Below are positions 36,706 to 44,728 of a stretch of DNA of 61,647 bases, piece after piece (the first letter of the stretch is position 1; every line of letters begins with the position of its first letter). Under the pieces are notes generated by a model. That model searched no databases. It had not been told where the DNA came from and saw only the letters and a list, made by a program, of their open reading frames with translations. The position numbers and the translations under genes were made by a program. The stretch is from Acidobacteriota bacterium (GTDB lineage Bacteria; Acidobacteriota; Terriglobia; Acidiferrales; UBA7541), in the NCBI GenBank assembly GCA_003224055.1, contig QHYE01000107.1:1-61647 (forward strand), given 5' to 3'.

Positions 36706-37302
36706 TTACTTAGACGGAGCTCGCACTTCTGTTTCGAGGTAGCTGTCAAGATGAGCTTGGACGGCGCGCAGCGCTTCCTCAGTTCGTTCAAGGCGGTAGA
36801 CCATGATCGCACCCTCGAGAGACGAAATAATGAGAGTCGCCAGCTTCTTTGCGTCGATCCTTGGGCGGATTTCCTGCGCTTTGATTCCGGCCCTGATCAT
36901 CGAAATAAGGTAGCTCCGCCAGCCACGCAAGGCCTTGCGTGCGCGCTCGCGCAGAACAGAATTTCCATCGTCCGCATCGACCGCCGTGTTGAGCAATGGA
37001 CAGCCGCCGGGAATAATTCCGCGTCGCTCCACAAAATTAGCAACCAACTGCTTTAACCTATCTACGGTGTTCGGGATGGTATTCAGATCGTGAATTCGTG
37101 CGTCTAACGTTTCCCGCCAGGCATAGTCAAAAGCCTCGGCAGCCAGCGCCTCTTTGCTGGAGAAGTGCCTGTATATCCCGCCTTTTTCGAGACCCGTTGC
37201 CCGCATGAGATCGGACAAGGCCGCACCGTCATAGCCCCTCTGATTGAAGATGGGCGCCGCCTTGCGAATGATTTCCTGGCGGGTCTGCTCGCCTTTGCGC
37301 AT
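36706..37302 (-). CDS. TetR-family repressor
   Basis: 198 aa. TetR-type helix-turn-helix at about 12-55: IFNQRGYDGAALSDLMRATG, then LEKGGIYRHFSSKEAL. The C-terminal ligand domain resembles the group annotated with RHH-like efflux regulators (GCPLLNTAVDADDGN). Divergent from an MFS pump, with two GACC-N4-GGTC dyads in the 110-base gap. It likely represses itself, the pump, and the thioesterase/SDR genes. Confidence 0.9.
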   Translation of the reverse strand: MRKGEQTRQEIIRKAAPIFNQRGYDGAALSDLMRATGLEKGGIYRHFSSKEALAAEAFDYAWRETLDARIHDLNTIPNTVDRLKQLVANFVERRGIIPGGCPLLNTAVDADDGNSVLRERARKALRGWRSYLISMIRAGIKAQEIRPRIDAKKLATLIISSLEGAIMVYRLERTEEALRAVQAHLDSYLETEVRAPSK

Positions 37303-37327
37303 CTAGATCCCTCAAAACTAGCCCTGC

Positions 37328-37339
37328 GACCAACTGGTC
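37328..37339. promoter_or_regulatory. TetR operator candidate, GACC-AACT-GGTC
   Basis: Perfect dyad, extended to GCGACC-AACT-GGTCGC (37326-37341), in the tetR/MFS intergenic region, closer to tetR. Confidence 0.6.
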
Positions 37340-37370
37340 GCTTATTGCATTGTACCAAACATTTAGATGC

Positions 37371-37382
37371 GACCGAACGGTC
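37371..37382. promoter_or_regulatory. TetR operator candidate, GACC-GAAC-GGTC
   Basis: Perfect dyad 31 bases upstream of the MFS pump ATG; preceded by GC as in the site at 37328. Confidence 0.6.
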
Positions 37383-37412
37383 TCTTGCTGCATCCAAGAA
37401 ACCGGGCACCGT

Positions 37413-39023
37413 ATGAGCGCTACAACGGGTTCCATTTCCTTTCCGAATGTGGCCGCAACGCGCGCCGGAATCAATCCCTGGATCATTGCAGTCACCGTTA
37501 CGCTTGCGACTTTCATGGAACTCCTCGACACGGCCATCGCCAATGTCGCCTTGCCCCATATTGCCGGCGGCCTCGCGGTCAGCTATGACGAGAGCACCTG
37601 GGTCCTGACAAGCTATCTGGTATCGAATGCTGTAGTTCTTCCGCTCTCCGCATGGTTGAGCCGTGTGTTCGGACGGAAGCGCTACTATATGCTCTGCGTC
37701 GTGCTCTTCACGCTGAGTTCGCTGCTGTGCGGACTCGCTCCTTCACTAGGCTTGCTCATCTTCTTTCGCGTCTTGCAGGGCGTCGGCGGCGGTGGCCTCG
37801 CTCCCGTGGAGCAGGCCATTCTCGTGGACACGTTCCCTCCGCAAAAGCGGCCCGCGGCTTTCGCTCTCTACAGCATGGCCATCGTCACTGCCCCTGTGAT
37901 TGGCCCGCCCCTCGGGGGTTGGATCACCGACAATTGGAGTTGGCGCTGGATCTTCTTCATCAACATTCCCATCGGGATTGTGTCCCTGATACTCACGAAC
38001 CGGCTCGTTTCCGACCCTCCAGAGTTCACCCGTGAAGTCGAATCTGCCCGGAAAGGCGGCAGGCTTCGGATTGATGGCCTGGGGATTGTCCTAGTGGCCC
38101 TCGGCTTTGCGTGCCTGGAGGTCGTACTGGACCGCGGACAAACCGAAGACTGGTTCGAAAGCGGCTTCATTGTTTTGTTCTTTTCGATCGCGCTTGTGGC
38201 ACTGATTGCGGCCGCCTTCTGGGAGTGGCGCCATCCCGACCCGGTGGTTGAAATTCGTCTGCTCGCAGACCGGAACTTCGCCATTGCGAACGTTTATTAT
38301 TTCCTTTTTGGCTTTGCTCTGTTCGGGTCGACGGTATTGATTCCCCAGATGCTCCAGAGCCTCTATGGCTACACCGCCACCGACGCAGGACTCGTTCTTG
38401 GACCTGGCGCCTTCGTCATCGTGGCGCTTGCTCCGCTGGTCGTGAAAATCTTGCCGAAAGTTGGAATCAAGCCGCTCATTTTCACCGGATACATTATTTT
38501 TGGCATTGCCATGTGGCGCTACGCCAGCATCGACCTGGGCACAGACTACAAGCATGTGGCGATCGCCCGTGCGATCCAGGGGCTTGGGATTGCCCCACTG
38601 TTTGTGCCGGTGAGCCAGCTGGCCTATTCCTTCCTGCCGAAGAATAAGAACAACAAAGCTTCAAGTCTGACCAATCTGTTCCGGAACCAAGGGGGAAGCG
38701 TTGGGATCGCGTTCGTTACAACCGTTCTTGCGCGTCGAACGCAGTATCACCAGTCGGTCCTGGTCGCTCACGCCACTCCATTCCACCTGCGCTACCAGGA
38801 AACACTCGCCACTTTGTCGCGATATTTTGTGACGCACGGTTTTACGACCCCGGACGCGGCTCTGCACGCAAAAGCGCAATTGGCACGAATGATCCACCAG
38901 CAAGCGGCATTCCTTGGCTTTCTCGATTGTTTCTGGCTGCTGGGCTGCGCCTGCTTGATCGGGGCGCCTTTGGTTTTCTTCACACGCAAATTCAGGTTGG
39001 CTGGTCCCGGCGCCGGACATTAG
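37413..39023 (+). CDS. DHA2-type (EmrB/QacA-like) MFS drug efflux pump
   Basis: 536 aa, about 14 transmembrane helices. Motif D1 (ATFMELLDTAIANVALPHIAG) and motif A (SRVFGRKRYYM) are clear; the antiporter motif C lies in VTAPVIGPPLGGWITDNWSW. The start is ATG 37413; the open frame begins 21 codons earlier, overlapping an operator. DHA2 pumps expel drugs and amphiphiles by proton exchange. No EmrA-like adaptor is next to it. Divergent from and likely repressed by the TetR gene. Confidence 0.92.
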   Translation: MSATTGSISFPNVAATRAGINPWIIAVTVTLATFMELLDTAIANVALPHIAGGLAVSYDESTWVLTSYLVSNAVVLPLSAWLSRVFGRKRYYMLCVVLFTLSSLLCGLAPSLGLLIFFRVLQGVGGGGLAPVEQAILVDTFPPQKRPAAFALYSMAIVTAPVIGPPLGGWITDNWSWRWIFFINIPIGIVSLILTNRLVSDPPEFTREVESARKGGRLRIDGLGIVLVALGFACLEVVLDRGQTEDWFESGFIVLFFSIALVALIAAAFWEWRHPDPVVEIRLLADRNFAIANVYYFLFGFALFGSTVLIPQMLQSLYGYTATDAGLVLGPGAFVIVALAPLVVKILPKVGIKPLIFTGYIIFGIAMWRYASIDLGTDYKHVAIARAIQGLGIAPLFVPVSQLAYSFLPKNKNNKASSLTNLFRNQGGSVGIAFVTTVLARRTQYHQSVLVAHATPFHLRYQETLATLSRYFVTHGFTTPDAALHAKAQLARMIHQQAAFLGFLDCFWLLGCACLIGAPLVFFTRKFRLAGPGAGH

Positions 39024-39058
39024 GCGCCGAAGAATAGCTCCTGAAAGGTGTTGCAGAG

Positions 39059-39568
39059 ATGATTTGGGTTGGCAGTTTCAAATCGCTGCAGTCGATGCTC
39101 CCCAAACTTCGCTTCACGGATGCACCGCTGGAGGTGCACACCTGGGTGCAGAGCGAGATCGGCCAGATCTCGCCGCTGGTGGATTAGCTTATAAGACTGA
39201 TCGTAGCATCTGGCTGTGTTTGCGGAGAGGAAGAGTTCGTTGAACTCGCGCTTCGGGAAGCCCTGAGTAATGCGATGCTCCACGGCAATCGCGGAGACGC
39301 AAGCAAGTTGGTCCACGTCCGTTGCCGCTGCGAATGCGGCGGTGGACTGTCTGTCGTAGTCAGGGATCAAGGGCAAGGATTCGACGCCAATAAAGTTCCC
39401 GATCCTCTGGCGTTCGAAAACCTCGGTGCCGAACACGGGCGCGGCATCCACTTGATGAAATTGGCCATGGACGAAGTTTCCTTTGAACGCGGAGGAACGG
39501 AGGTCCATATGTGGAAGAAACTGGGGCGTGAACAAAGAACATCGGTTCCATGCGCCCACGCATTGTGA
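39059..39568 (+). pseudogene. RsbW-like anti-sigma serine kinase interrupted by an in-frame amber codon
   Basis: From ATG 39059 the frame reads MIWVGSFKSL... up to QISPLVD, then TAG (39185-39187), then continues without shift as LIRLIVASGC and ELALREALSNAMLHGNRGD. After that come VVVRDQGQGFDA and GRGIHLMKLAMDEVSFERGG. This is the HATPase of RsbW/SpoIIAB-type kinases: the N-box (Asn in ALSNAMLHGN), G1 (DQGQGFD) and G2 (GRGIHLM) are intact. The part before the TAG matches the family's first helix region in place and length, so a single CAG-to-TAG type change splits the gene. Whether it is dead, read through, or restarted internally is not known. Confidence 0.75.
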
Positions 39569-39694
39569 GCAGACGGAAGATACCGCACCGCCGAGGTGGC
39601 AGTTGGCCCGCCTAGACGCCCCGCCGCGAGCGAGTTTGCCGTCTTGGTTTCGACCAGTGGAATCTGAAAACAGCGTATAGCTCACACAAAAGAA

Positions 39695-39721
39695 AAGGCC
39701 GGAATCCTGTGTTCCGGCCTT
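39695..39721. terminator. hairpin terminator
   Basis: A perfect 10-bp stem (AAGGCCGGAA 39695-39704, TTCCGGCCTT 39712-39721) with a 7-base loop; ACAC/GTGT outside can extend it. Flanked by an A-rich stretch on the left. It closes the region just before the tRNA-Gly remnants and probably works for the minus strand at least. Confidence 0.65.
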
Positions 39722-39820
39722 GTGTATCTCAGATTGGTTGCGGGGGACCGCAACGTACTCAAAATTCCTACAATTCCTTTCTCCTTCGATATTCTTCGTC
39801 CGGCCGCATGATTCGCATTC

Positions 39821-39870
39821 CGGCTTCCCAAAGTTCGAACGTGGGGGTTCGATTCCCCTCGCCCGCTCCA
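39821..39870 (+). repeat. tRNA-Gly 3'-half remnant (att-like site 1)
   Basis: It contains a degraded anticodon arm (GGCTTCCCAAAG), a T-arm GGGGGTTCGATTCCCC and the acceptor end CGCCCGCTCCA with encoded CCA. There is no D-arm or 5' acceptor strand upstream, so it is not a working tRNA. It resembles the sites at 40646 and 61263 and is probably an older attachment site. Confidence 0.65.
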
Positions 39871-39915
39871 TAACTCACGATGATCCAATGAGCGTGATGG
39901 CGAACCCGGCGAGAG

Positions 39916-40287
39916 CTATACGTGCCACTTGAATGGGGGGCCTTCGAATTGTATGCCCACAAAATAGCCACCCTTCGGTTGAGGATCACAATAGACGACT
40001 CGCGCGTGCTTCGGAAACTCGCCCATCAAGGGGGTAACCAGCGGTGCTTCGCCGGGCTGCCAGCATCGTTTGGTGAGCACTCGAGCACCGTGGGGACTGA
40101 CGTCTTCCGTTACGGTGCGTTCGCGAGCCCGCGGCTCTTCCAAGTTCGCGAGGTAGATCTGAACTGGCAGAGGCTCGCGCCTCTCAATTCTCGCATCGAA
40201 ACTCTTCAGACGAAGAATCTTCCGCTGCGTACTGCGATAATCAGCTTGCCCGTTCTCGACGGGCTCGATTCTTTTTGGAGATTTCAT
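39916..40287 (-). CDS. PilZ-domain protein
   Basis: 123 aa. ARIERREPLPVQIYL (with the RxxxR-like basic start), TVTEDVSPHGARVLTKR (D/N-x-S-x-x-G motif) and ARVVYCDPQPKGGYFVGIQF match the PilZ c-di-GMP-binding domain. GGAGG lies eight bases before the ATG. It sits between two tRNA-Gly remnants, so it may have arrived with an earlier insertion. Confidence 0.78.
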   Translation of the reverse strand: MKSPKRIEPVENGQADYRSTQRKILRLKSFDARIERREPLPVQIYLANLEEPRARERTVTEDVSPHGARVLTKRCWQPGEAPLVTPLMGEFPKHARVVYCDPQPKGGYFVGIQFEGPPFKWHV

Positions 40288-40645
40288 GGGCTTGCCTCCG
40301 CGGCACTGGTTCTGAAAGCGATGCGTAAGGGACAGCGCCTGGAAGCCAAAGCTCCCCTCACTGGAATGCCCAAAACCTTTGCTCAGCCGCTTTCAATTCG
40401 AAGGAATATCGAAAACAGTTATCATTGAGCGTATGAGCTGACAAGTTAGGGAAACACTGGAGTTGCGATGCGGGTAATCCCTTTAGCCCGTTTACGGTGT
40501 CCGGCACGGTGGGGCCTTAAACTTGAGTGATATGATTTTTGGGATTGCTCCGGCGTTCCGATCCCCCTGCTCCAATTGGAATCCATTGAAGAACTTCGAA
40601 AAACGCTAAATTGCCACCAATTCTCGAGTTTTTGCTCACCTACAA

Positions 40646-40698
40646 CAAGCTTCCCAAGCTTCGGACGTGGGTTCGATTCCCATCGCCCGCTCCATAAA
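40646..40698 (+). repeat. tRNA-Gly(CCC) 3'-half remnant, left attachment site of the element
   Basis: Anticodon arm AAGC-TTCCCAA-GCTT (anticodon CCC), T-arm GTGGGTTCGATTCCCAT and acceptor end CGCCCGCTCCA; no 5' half is present. From 40668 to 40698 it is identical over 31 bases to 61267-61297. These two copies bound the 20.6-kb element, with the integrase inside the right copy. Confidence 0.78.
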
Positions 40699-41057
40699 GC
40701 CTGATGATTCAACTACCCTTACGCGGCTGGGCGCCTGGAAAACACCATAAAAAGTGCTGGTTTTGGACGGTGGATGGACGGAAGTTCATTCAATTGGACG
40801 GAGCTTCAGTCTCCGGTAGCCCGCCCCAAGGAACTGATGCAAAGCCAGTTCGATTCGGGGGCCCGGTTTGCACCACGCGTACCTCCGAATTTTGCCTATC
40901 GCTTGCCGCCTGACGACGAGTCGGCAGACGCTGAAAAACGGATCGTTGAATACGGTTCTCAAGTCCCAGCGCATTAGGCGTTAACTGGGGCCGAACATTC
41001 AAAAGGTAAAGGCTCTGTTGATTGAGTTTGTCGCTGAATCTTCATTGATGGTGAAGA
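40699..41057. other. left end of the element, no gene; repeated TGGACG motifs
   Basis: TGGACG occurs at 40764, 40775 and 40795, with TTTTGGAC at 40761. Similar TGGAC repeats lie at 61199, 61209, 61373 and 61404 near the right end. Such repeated short motifs near att sites suit integrase arm-binding sites. The small frames here are not supported. Confidence 0.4.
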
Positions 41058-42545
41058 TTACCGCTCGAAGATCAAGAGGGAGCGGTTGGTGGACGCGGAC
41101 GGGTCCCACAACAACAGCACCACAAACTTCGAGGGGGAAATCACGTAGACTATTCCTGCCAAGTACCCATTCACATACCAAGATCCTTTTCCGTTTACGG
41201 AGGGCGAGGAAATGGAGTATGTGGCATTGGCTACGACACCCAAGCTCCCACCGATCGCGGAGCCGATATCTTCAATGCCGGAGATATTGCCCGTGGGGCT
41301 GGCACCATCCGCGGTGAATTCGCCGGAGAAGATAACGTCTCTCACGTTCGTCGGAATCGCCGTCGAGCCGGCATAGTTGCCTGCGATGGCACTATTCGTT
41401 ATTGTCCCCGGGGCTTGTGGCTCTCCGAACCCGAACGAAGCACAAGAATCCGGCAAGATGAAGAAGGCCTCATTGGAGCCCACCAGGTAGGCAGCCGCAT
41501 AACCACCCCCGGCCCTGATGGCTGTCCGCCCATTGCTTGCAACGGTATACGTCCCACTACCGCCACCCTCGGCCCAGCAGACCCCGTTAAAGTCCACCTG
41601 CAGCATTCCAATCCCGTCGGCCGTGAGCAGCCCTCCTTCGGGACCGGGGCCGCCGGTGCCGCCGGTGCCGCCGGACCCGTACATCACCATGCCACCATTC
41701 AGCGATGCGTTGGTGAAACCTACGATGGCAGGAGTTTGCTGCTGCAGCGCAACGCCAGTTAAGAGCGGGGTCGCGGGAGAGAGGGCATCCATCTCCATGG
41801 CAAACACCTTTCCGGCATTGACCACGTAGAAGACAAAATCCAGGTTTATTGGCGTACCGCCGACCACGGGAGGCATATTCAAGATGCCGCGTCCGGTTGC
41901 CCCGTCGGTTACCATGTAACTTCCTGCAAAAACGTTTAGAGTGGAAAACGTGCCGGACAGATTGATGTCGGCAGCTCCGTTGGTAAACGTGCCCGTTCCG
42001 TTTGCGGTAAAGCGGCCAGCCATCGCCGTACGATTATTCGACTGGTCAAAGCCGGAAACGCCAAACGCATAGTCACCCGTGATTTTGGCTGTGCTGTAGG
42101 CAGTCGTATCCACCTTCTCCATAGTGCCAGAGCCGACTGTCCCGTGCCCTCCCGAGGCGTCAATCTCGACGAACTTAGCGTTGCCGTTGGCCATCATCGC
42201 GAAAGCCAGCGTGCCGCCACCTGGGATGTTTAGGTTCATCACACCCCGATGATCCGCGCCTATCGAATAGGTTCCTGTGAATGCGAGAGCCACGGCCTTT
42301 TCCACTCCAGCTAGGCTGACACCAAGGCCGTTGCTATCAAGCTCGCCGATCGGCAGATTCCCGGCTCCATCGGCAGTGAATCTTCCGACGGCCGCGAAAG
42401 GAGTTGATGCGGAGCCGTCTCCGGTGGTCATGCCGGTAAAACTGAACGCGTAGTCGCCTTTCAGCTCGGAATTGTTCTGGGCGCGGGCGGTCGCTGTGAC
42501 CATCAGAGCGAAACCCAGGGTAAGGGCAATACTCAACTTCTTCAT
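41058..42545 (-). CDS. secreted repeat protein of unknown function
   Basis: 495 aa from ATG 42543-42545 (GAGG upstream). The signal peptide (KKLSIALTLGFALMVTATARAQ) indicates export. The mature part has repeated beta-rich units opening LKGDYAFSFTGM, ITGDYAFGVSGF and IAGNYAGS, each followed by a GRFTADGAG-, GRFTANGTG- or GEFTADGAS-like segment, plus LLTADGIG. I recognise this as a common acidobacterial surface type but no function is known. A Gly-rich tract (GSGGTGGTGGPGPEGG) lies in the middle. The open frame extends to 43043, over the tRNA-Arg, which is not credible. It is the leftmost gene of the element. Confidence 0.8.
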   Translation of the reverse strand: MKKLSIALTLGFALMVTATARAQNNSELKGDYAFSFTGMTTGDGSASTPFAAVGRFTADGAGNLPIGELDSNGLGVSLAGVEKAVALAFTGTYSIGADHRGVMNLNIPGGGTLAFAMMANGNAKFVEIDASGGHGTVGSGTMEKVDTTAYSTAKITGDYAFGVSGFDQSNNRTAMAGRFTANGTGTFTNGAADINLSGTFSTLNVFAGSYMVTDGATGRGILNMPPVVGGTPINLDFVFYVVNAGKVFAMEMDALSPATPLLTGVALQQQTPAIVGFTNASLNGGMVMYGSGGTGGTGGPGPEGGLLTADGIGMLQVDFNGVCWAEGGGSGTYTVASNGRTAIRAGGGYAAAYLVGSNEAFFILPDSCASFGFGEPQAPGTITNSAIAGNYAGSTAIPTNVRDVIFSGEFTADGASPTGNISGIEDIGSAIGGSLGVVANATYSISSPSVNGKGSWYVNGYLAGIVYVISPSKFVVLLLWDPSASTNRSLLIFER

Positions 42546-42566
42546 CTTCTTCCTCGCTTTCTCCAT

Positions 42567-42950
42567 GGCAGTGGCCTGCTGGGACTGGGTTTGGCGCCTG
42601 CCACTGCGAATCGCCACGTTCGTTTCGTGGCGCGCTGAACTTGAAAATTGCACAGTCCTGGATACGAGGACCAAGACCGGCTCCGAGGTAGCCCGCATCT
42701 GCGGACCTATCGATTGCGACATGAAATTTTCGAGGAAGTGTAAGCCGGACGCAATTCGGTCCATGCTGTATTTTTGTGTGCAGAAGAGGCCTGCTACTCG
42801 GTCATGAATTCGCCTGATGAACTGCGCGGGAAAGCATTGAGTGCGTGGACGTTTCGATGGTGCCGGGGGCCCGGTTCGCACCGTTCGCCCATGTTCGTTC
42901 AGCCTGTCGCTGGCAGCGTAATACTCTCCGCACGGCTCCTTTGGCTCGCT
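42567..42950. other. gene-free spacer before the tRNA
   Basis: No frame with coding features. GGGGGCCCGGTTCGCACC at about 42868-42885 is nearly repeated at about 40858-40875 (one base differs). Otherwise nothing seen. Confidence 0.4.
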
Positions 42951-43024
42951 ATGCCCGTAGCTCAGCAGGATAGAGCATCCCGATCCGAACGGGGAGGTCG
43001 CAGGTTCGAGTCCTGGCGGGCGTT
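42951..43024 (+). tRNA. tRNA-Arg(CCG)-like gene inside the element
   Basis: The cloverleaf can be drawn: acceptor ATGCCCG/CGGGCGT (A1-U72, one G-U), D-arm GCTC/GAGC, anticodon arm TCCCG/CGGGG with loop ATCCGAA (anticodon CCG), variable AGGTC, and T-arm with loop TTCGAGT (outermost pair mismatched). CCA is not encoded. The A1-U72 pair is unusual for tRNA-Arg. It lies between the secreted protein gene and the minus-strand operon and has no neighbouring tRNA. Confidence 0.7.
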
Positions 43025-43118
43025 CAATAGACCGTAGAGGCAACTCTCTGAAATGGTGAAATGGAGGATCCGATGGCAGTGCAGATAGGCGTCAAGTTGG
43101 CCGAAGTTCCAGAGTGGG

Positions 43119-43394
43119 CTACTCAGCAACTCTTTTCGAAATCCAAGGGGAATCCACTATTGCGTAAATGGCCAAGATTTGCGCGAATGGTAGAAAGAGC
43201 AGGAAGGTTCGTGGAGTCATTGTGTGCGGGGTTTCGGCGAGCATCTCTTCCATGAAGTCTTGGCTCTCTACCCAAATACCTCCCGCTTCTACCGCGAGGA
43301 GTTTTAGGGTGATCATGGCCCCATTCTTAAAGGCTGGGACCTTCGCTAGGATGTTTGTGCCTACCAGCCTTTCCAAAGAAATTGGAGTCTCCAT
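43119..43394 (-). CDS. small hypothetical protein (last gene of the left operon)
   Basis: 91 aa. VGTNILAKVPAFKNGAMITL, AGGIWVESQDFMEEML and FLPFAQILAIYAIVDSP look like a small acidobacterial family of beta-rich cytoplasmic proteins, recalled without a named function. It starts 4 bases after the 43399-43872 gene. An opposing plus-strand frame (43061-43255) has no comparable features. Confidence 0.65.
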   Translation of the reverse strand: METPISLERLVGTNILAKVPAFKNGAMITLKLLAVEAGGIWVESQDFMEEMLAETPHTMTPRTFLLFLPFAQILAIYAIVDSPWISKRVAE

Positions 43395-43398
43395 TGCT

Positions 43399-43872
43399 TT
43401 AGCCAGCCTGATTCAACATCCGGGGAAGAACTTCAACCAAGAGCTTGGCGACCAGCTCCGGTGAGTTTTGAGCTATGCTCTCACGCAACTTGAAAAGAAA
43501 GGCACCGCGAGACTGCTCCGGATAGGTGAGGATTTCTTTTTCAATTGACTGTACTACGCGAGGTAGCATCGGGTCCTGTCCAAATTCGGCGAGTTCTGGC
43601 TGCACGAAGTGCTGCCCCGTTGCGGTGAGCCGAATTCCATCAATACCGCCGCCCAAGAGCCGCGATCCAACTTCGAGGTAACCCGAGTCCTCAAGGAAAC
43701 TCACGTGGCGCTCAATGCTGAAAAACAGTTCGCTTTCAGGCGCTGGTTGAGCGGTTGGAGTTATTAGGTCCAGCAGATCGGCACCGGAAGAAAGACCCCA
43801 ATTCTTATGTCTCCGTGCGCCCAAGCGGGCCATGATCTGATACAGCATTCCCACGTCTAAATCACCTTCCAT
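43399..43872 (-). CDS. hypothetical protein with winged-helix-like middle
   Basis: 157 aa, ATG preceded by GGAGGG. The middle part (IERHVSFLEDSGYLEVGSRL, then GIDGIRLTATGQHFVQPEL) reads like a winged-helix domain, as in restriction-associated or PadR-like small proteins. The C-terminus (about 110-155) is helical. No family recognised. It follows the serine recombinase gene in the same operon. Confidence 0.65.
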   Translation of the reverse strand: MEGDLDVGMLYQIMARLGARRHKNWGLSSGADLLDLITPTAQPAPESELFFSIERHVSFLEDSGYLEVGSRLLGGGIDGIRLTATGQHFVQPELAEFGQDPMLPRVVQSIEKEILTYPEQSRGAFLFKLRESIAQNSPELVAKLLVEVLPRMLNQAG

Positions 43873-43937
43873 ATTGCCGACCCTCCGGTTACGAAATCAA
43901 ATCAATTCGTACCACAGAACGAAGGCAAACGGAGTGC

Positions 43938-44552
43938 TCAATCTAAGGGGCTTGCGGCGACCGTTCCGGCCGGGATTTCGTACCGCTCGACGGCGCGGTA
44001 CAGGGTTGGCACTCCAACTCCCATCTCCTTCGCGATAGCACGCCAGGAGACGCCAGCGGATCGCTGTGACCGGATCCTGCGACAGTCAACGTAAACCCGC
44101 GGCCGTCCCAACTTCTTGCCCTTGGCCACGGCGTTGCGCAACCCGGCCCGGACGCGTTCGACGATCATTTGACGCTCCATTTCAGCTACTGATCCCAGGA
44201 TCGTGAAGACCATCTTTCCGACTGGGGTTGAGGTATCGATCTGCTCGGACAGGCTCACGAACTCAATACCGAGGGCGCGGAAAGTTTCAAGCACGCGGAG
44301 CAAATGACTGACGCTGCGTGCCATCCGATCGAAGCGCCAGACAGCGACGGCGTCGCAGCGGCGTCGGTGTGCATCGGCCATAAGTCGGTCGAGTTCCGGG
44401 CGCTTCTCCTTTGTGCCCGAGATCCCGACATCTACGTACTCGCCGACCACGGTCCAGCCGCGGCGCGCGCAGTATTCCTGTAACTCTCGAGTTTGGGTTG
44501 TGGGATCCTGTCCATTCAGAGTTGAGCATCTCGCGTAGATAGCCACTTTCAT
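43938..44552 (-). CDS. serine recombinase (resolvase/invertase family)
   Basis: 204 aa. Catalytic domain: AIYARCST with nucleophile Ser9, YVDVGISGTKEKRPELDRLM, and VWRFDRMARSVSHLL containing the conserved Arg residues. A long helix follows, then a C-terminal helix-turn-helix (GVSWRAIAKEMGVGVPTLYRA). Of resolvase/invertase size, not a large integrase. It may resolve element dimers or invert DNA within the element. ATG overlaps the stop of the 59-aa gene upstream. Confidence 0.93.
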   Translation of the reverse strand: MKVAIYARCSTLNGQDPTTQTRELQEYCARRGWTVVGEYVDVGISGTKEKRPELDRLMADAHRRRCDAVAVWRFDRMARSVSHLLRVLETFRALGIEFVSLSEQIDTSTPVGKMVFTILGSVAEMERQMIVERVRAGLRNAVAKGKKLGRPRVYVDCRRIRSQRSAGVSWRAIAKEMGVGVPTLYRAVERYEIPAGTVAASPLD

Positions 44553-44728
44553 TGTCCGTCTCCCTTCGATTGAAGCGTTCCCAGCAGATTCACCCGCACG
44601 CGAATCCCTAACAGCTCCCGATACCTCGGCTTCCGGCTAGGACGGAATATCGCTTTCTTCCGCCATTGCATCGCCTTGTACCCAGGATGCTGTCTGTGCC
44701 ATTCCCGAAAATAGGCTGTGCGTTTCAT
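44549..44728 (-). CDS. small basic protein, 59 aa, coupled on both sides
   Basis: From ATG 44726-44728 to TGA 44549-44551. It begins MKRTAYFREWHRQHPGYKAM and is very basic, with Trp/Tyr-rich amphipathic pattern. Its ATG overlaps the stop of the preceding gene (ATGA) and its stop overlaps the recombinase ATG (ATGA), strong evidence that it is translated. The pattern resembles short nucleic-acid-binding peptides found next to phage recombinases; no function known. Confidence 0.65.
   Translation of the reverse strand: MKRTAYFREWHRQHPGYKAMQWRKKAIFRPSRKPRYRELLGIRVRVNLLGTLQSKGDGQ

Noticed and set aside
39020-39871. 283-aa minus-strand open frame
   Set aside because: Antisense to the RsbW-like sequence and runs into the tRNA-Gly remnant; the plus strand carries the motifs.
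39700-40694. Complete tRNA-Gly gene
   Set aside because: Only anticodon arm, T-arm and acceptor 3' strand are present; no 5' acceptor strand or D-arm upstream of any of the three copies.
39768-40712. Small frames reading GNRTPT- or ESNPRP-like peptides on the minus strand (39768-39989, 40446-40712)
   Set aside because: These are well-known false proteins produced by reading across tRNA 3' ends in antisense.
42546-43043. N-terminal extension of the secreted protein frame
   Set aside because: It would run across the tRNA-Arg and lacks a ribosome site; the signal peptide fixes the start at 42545.
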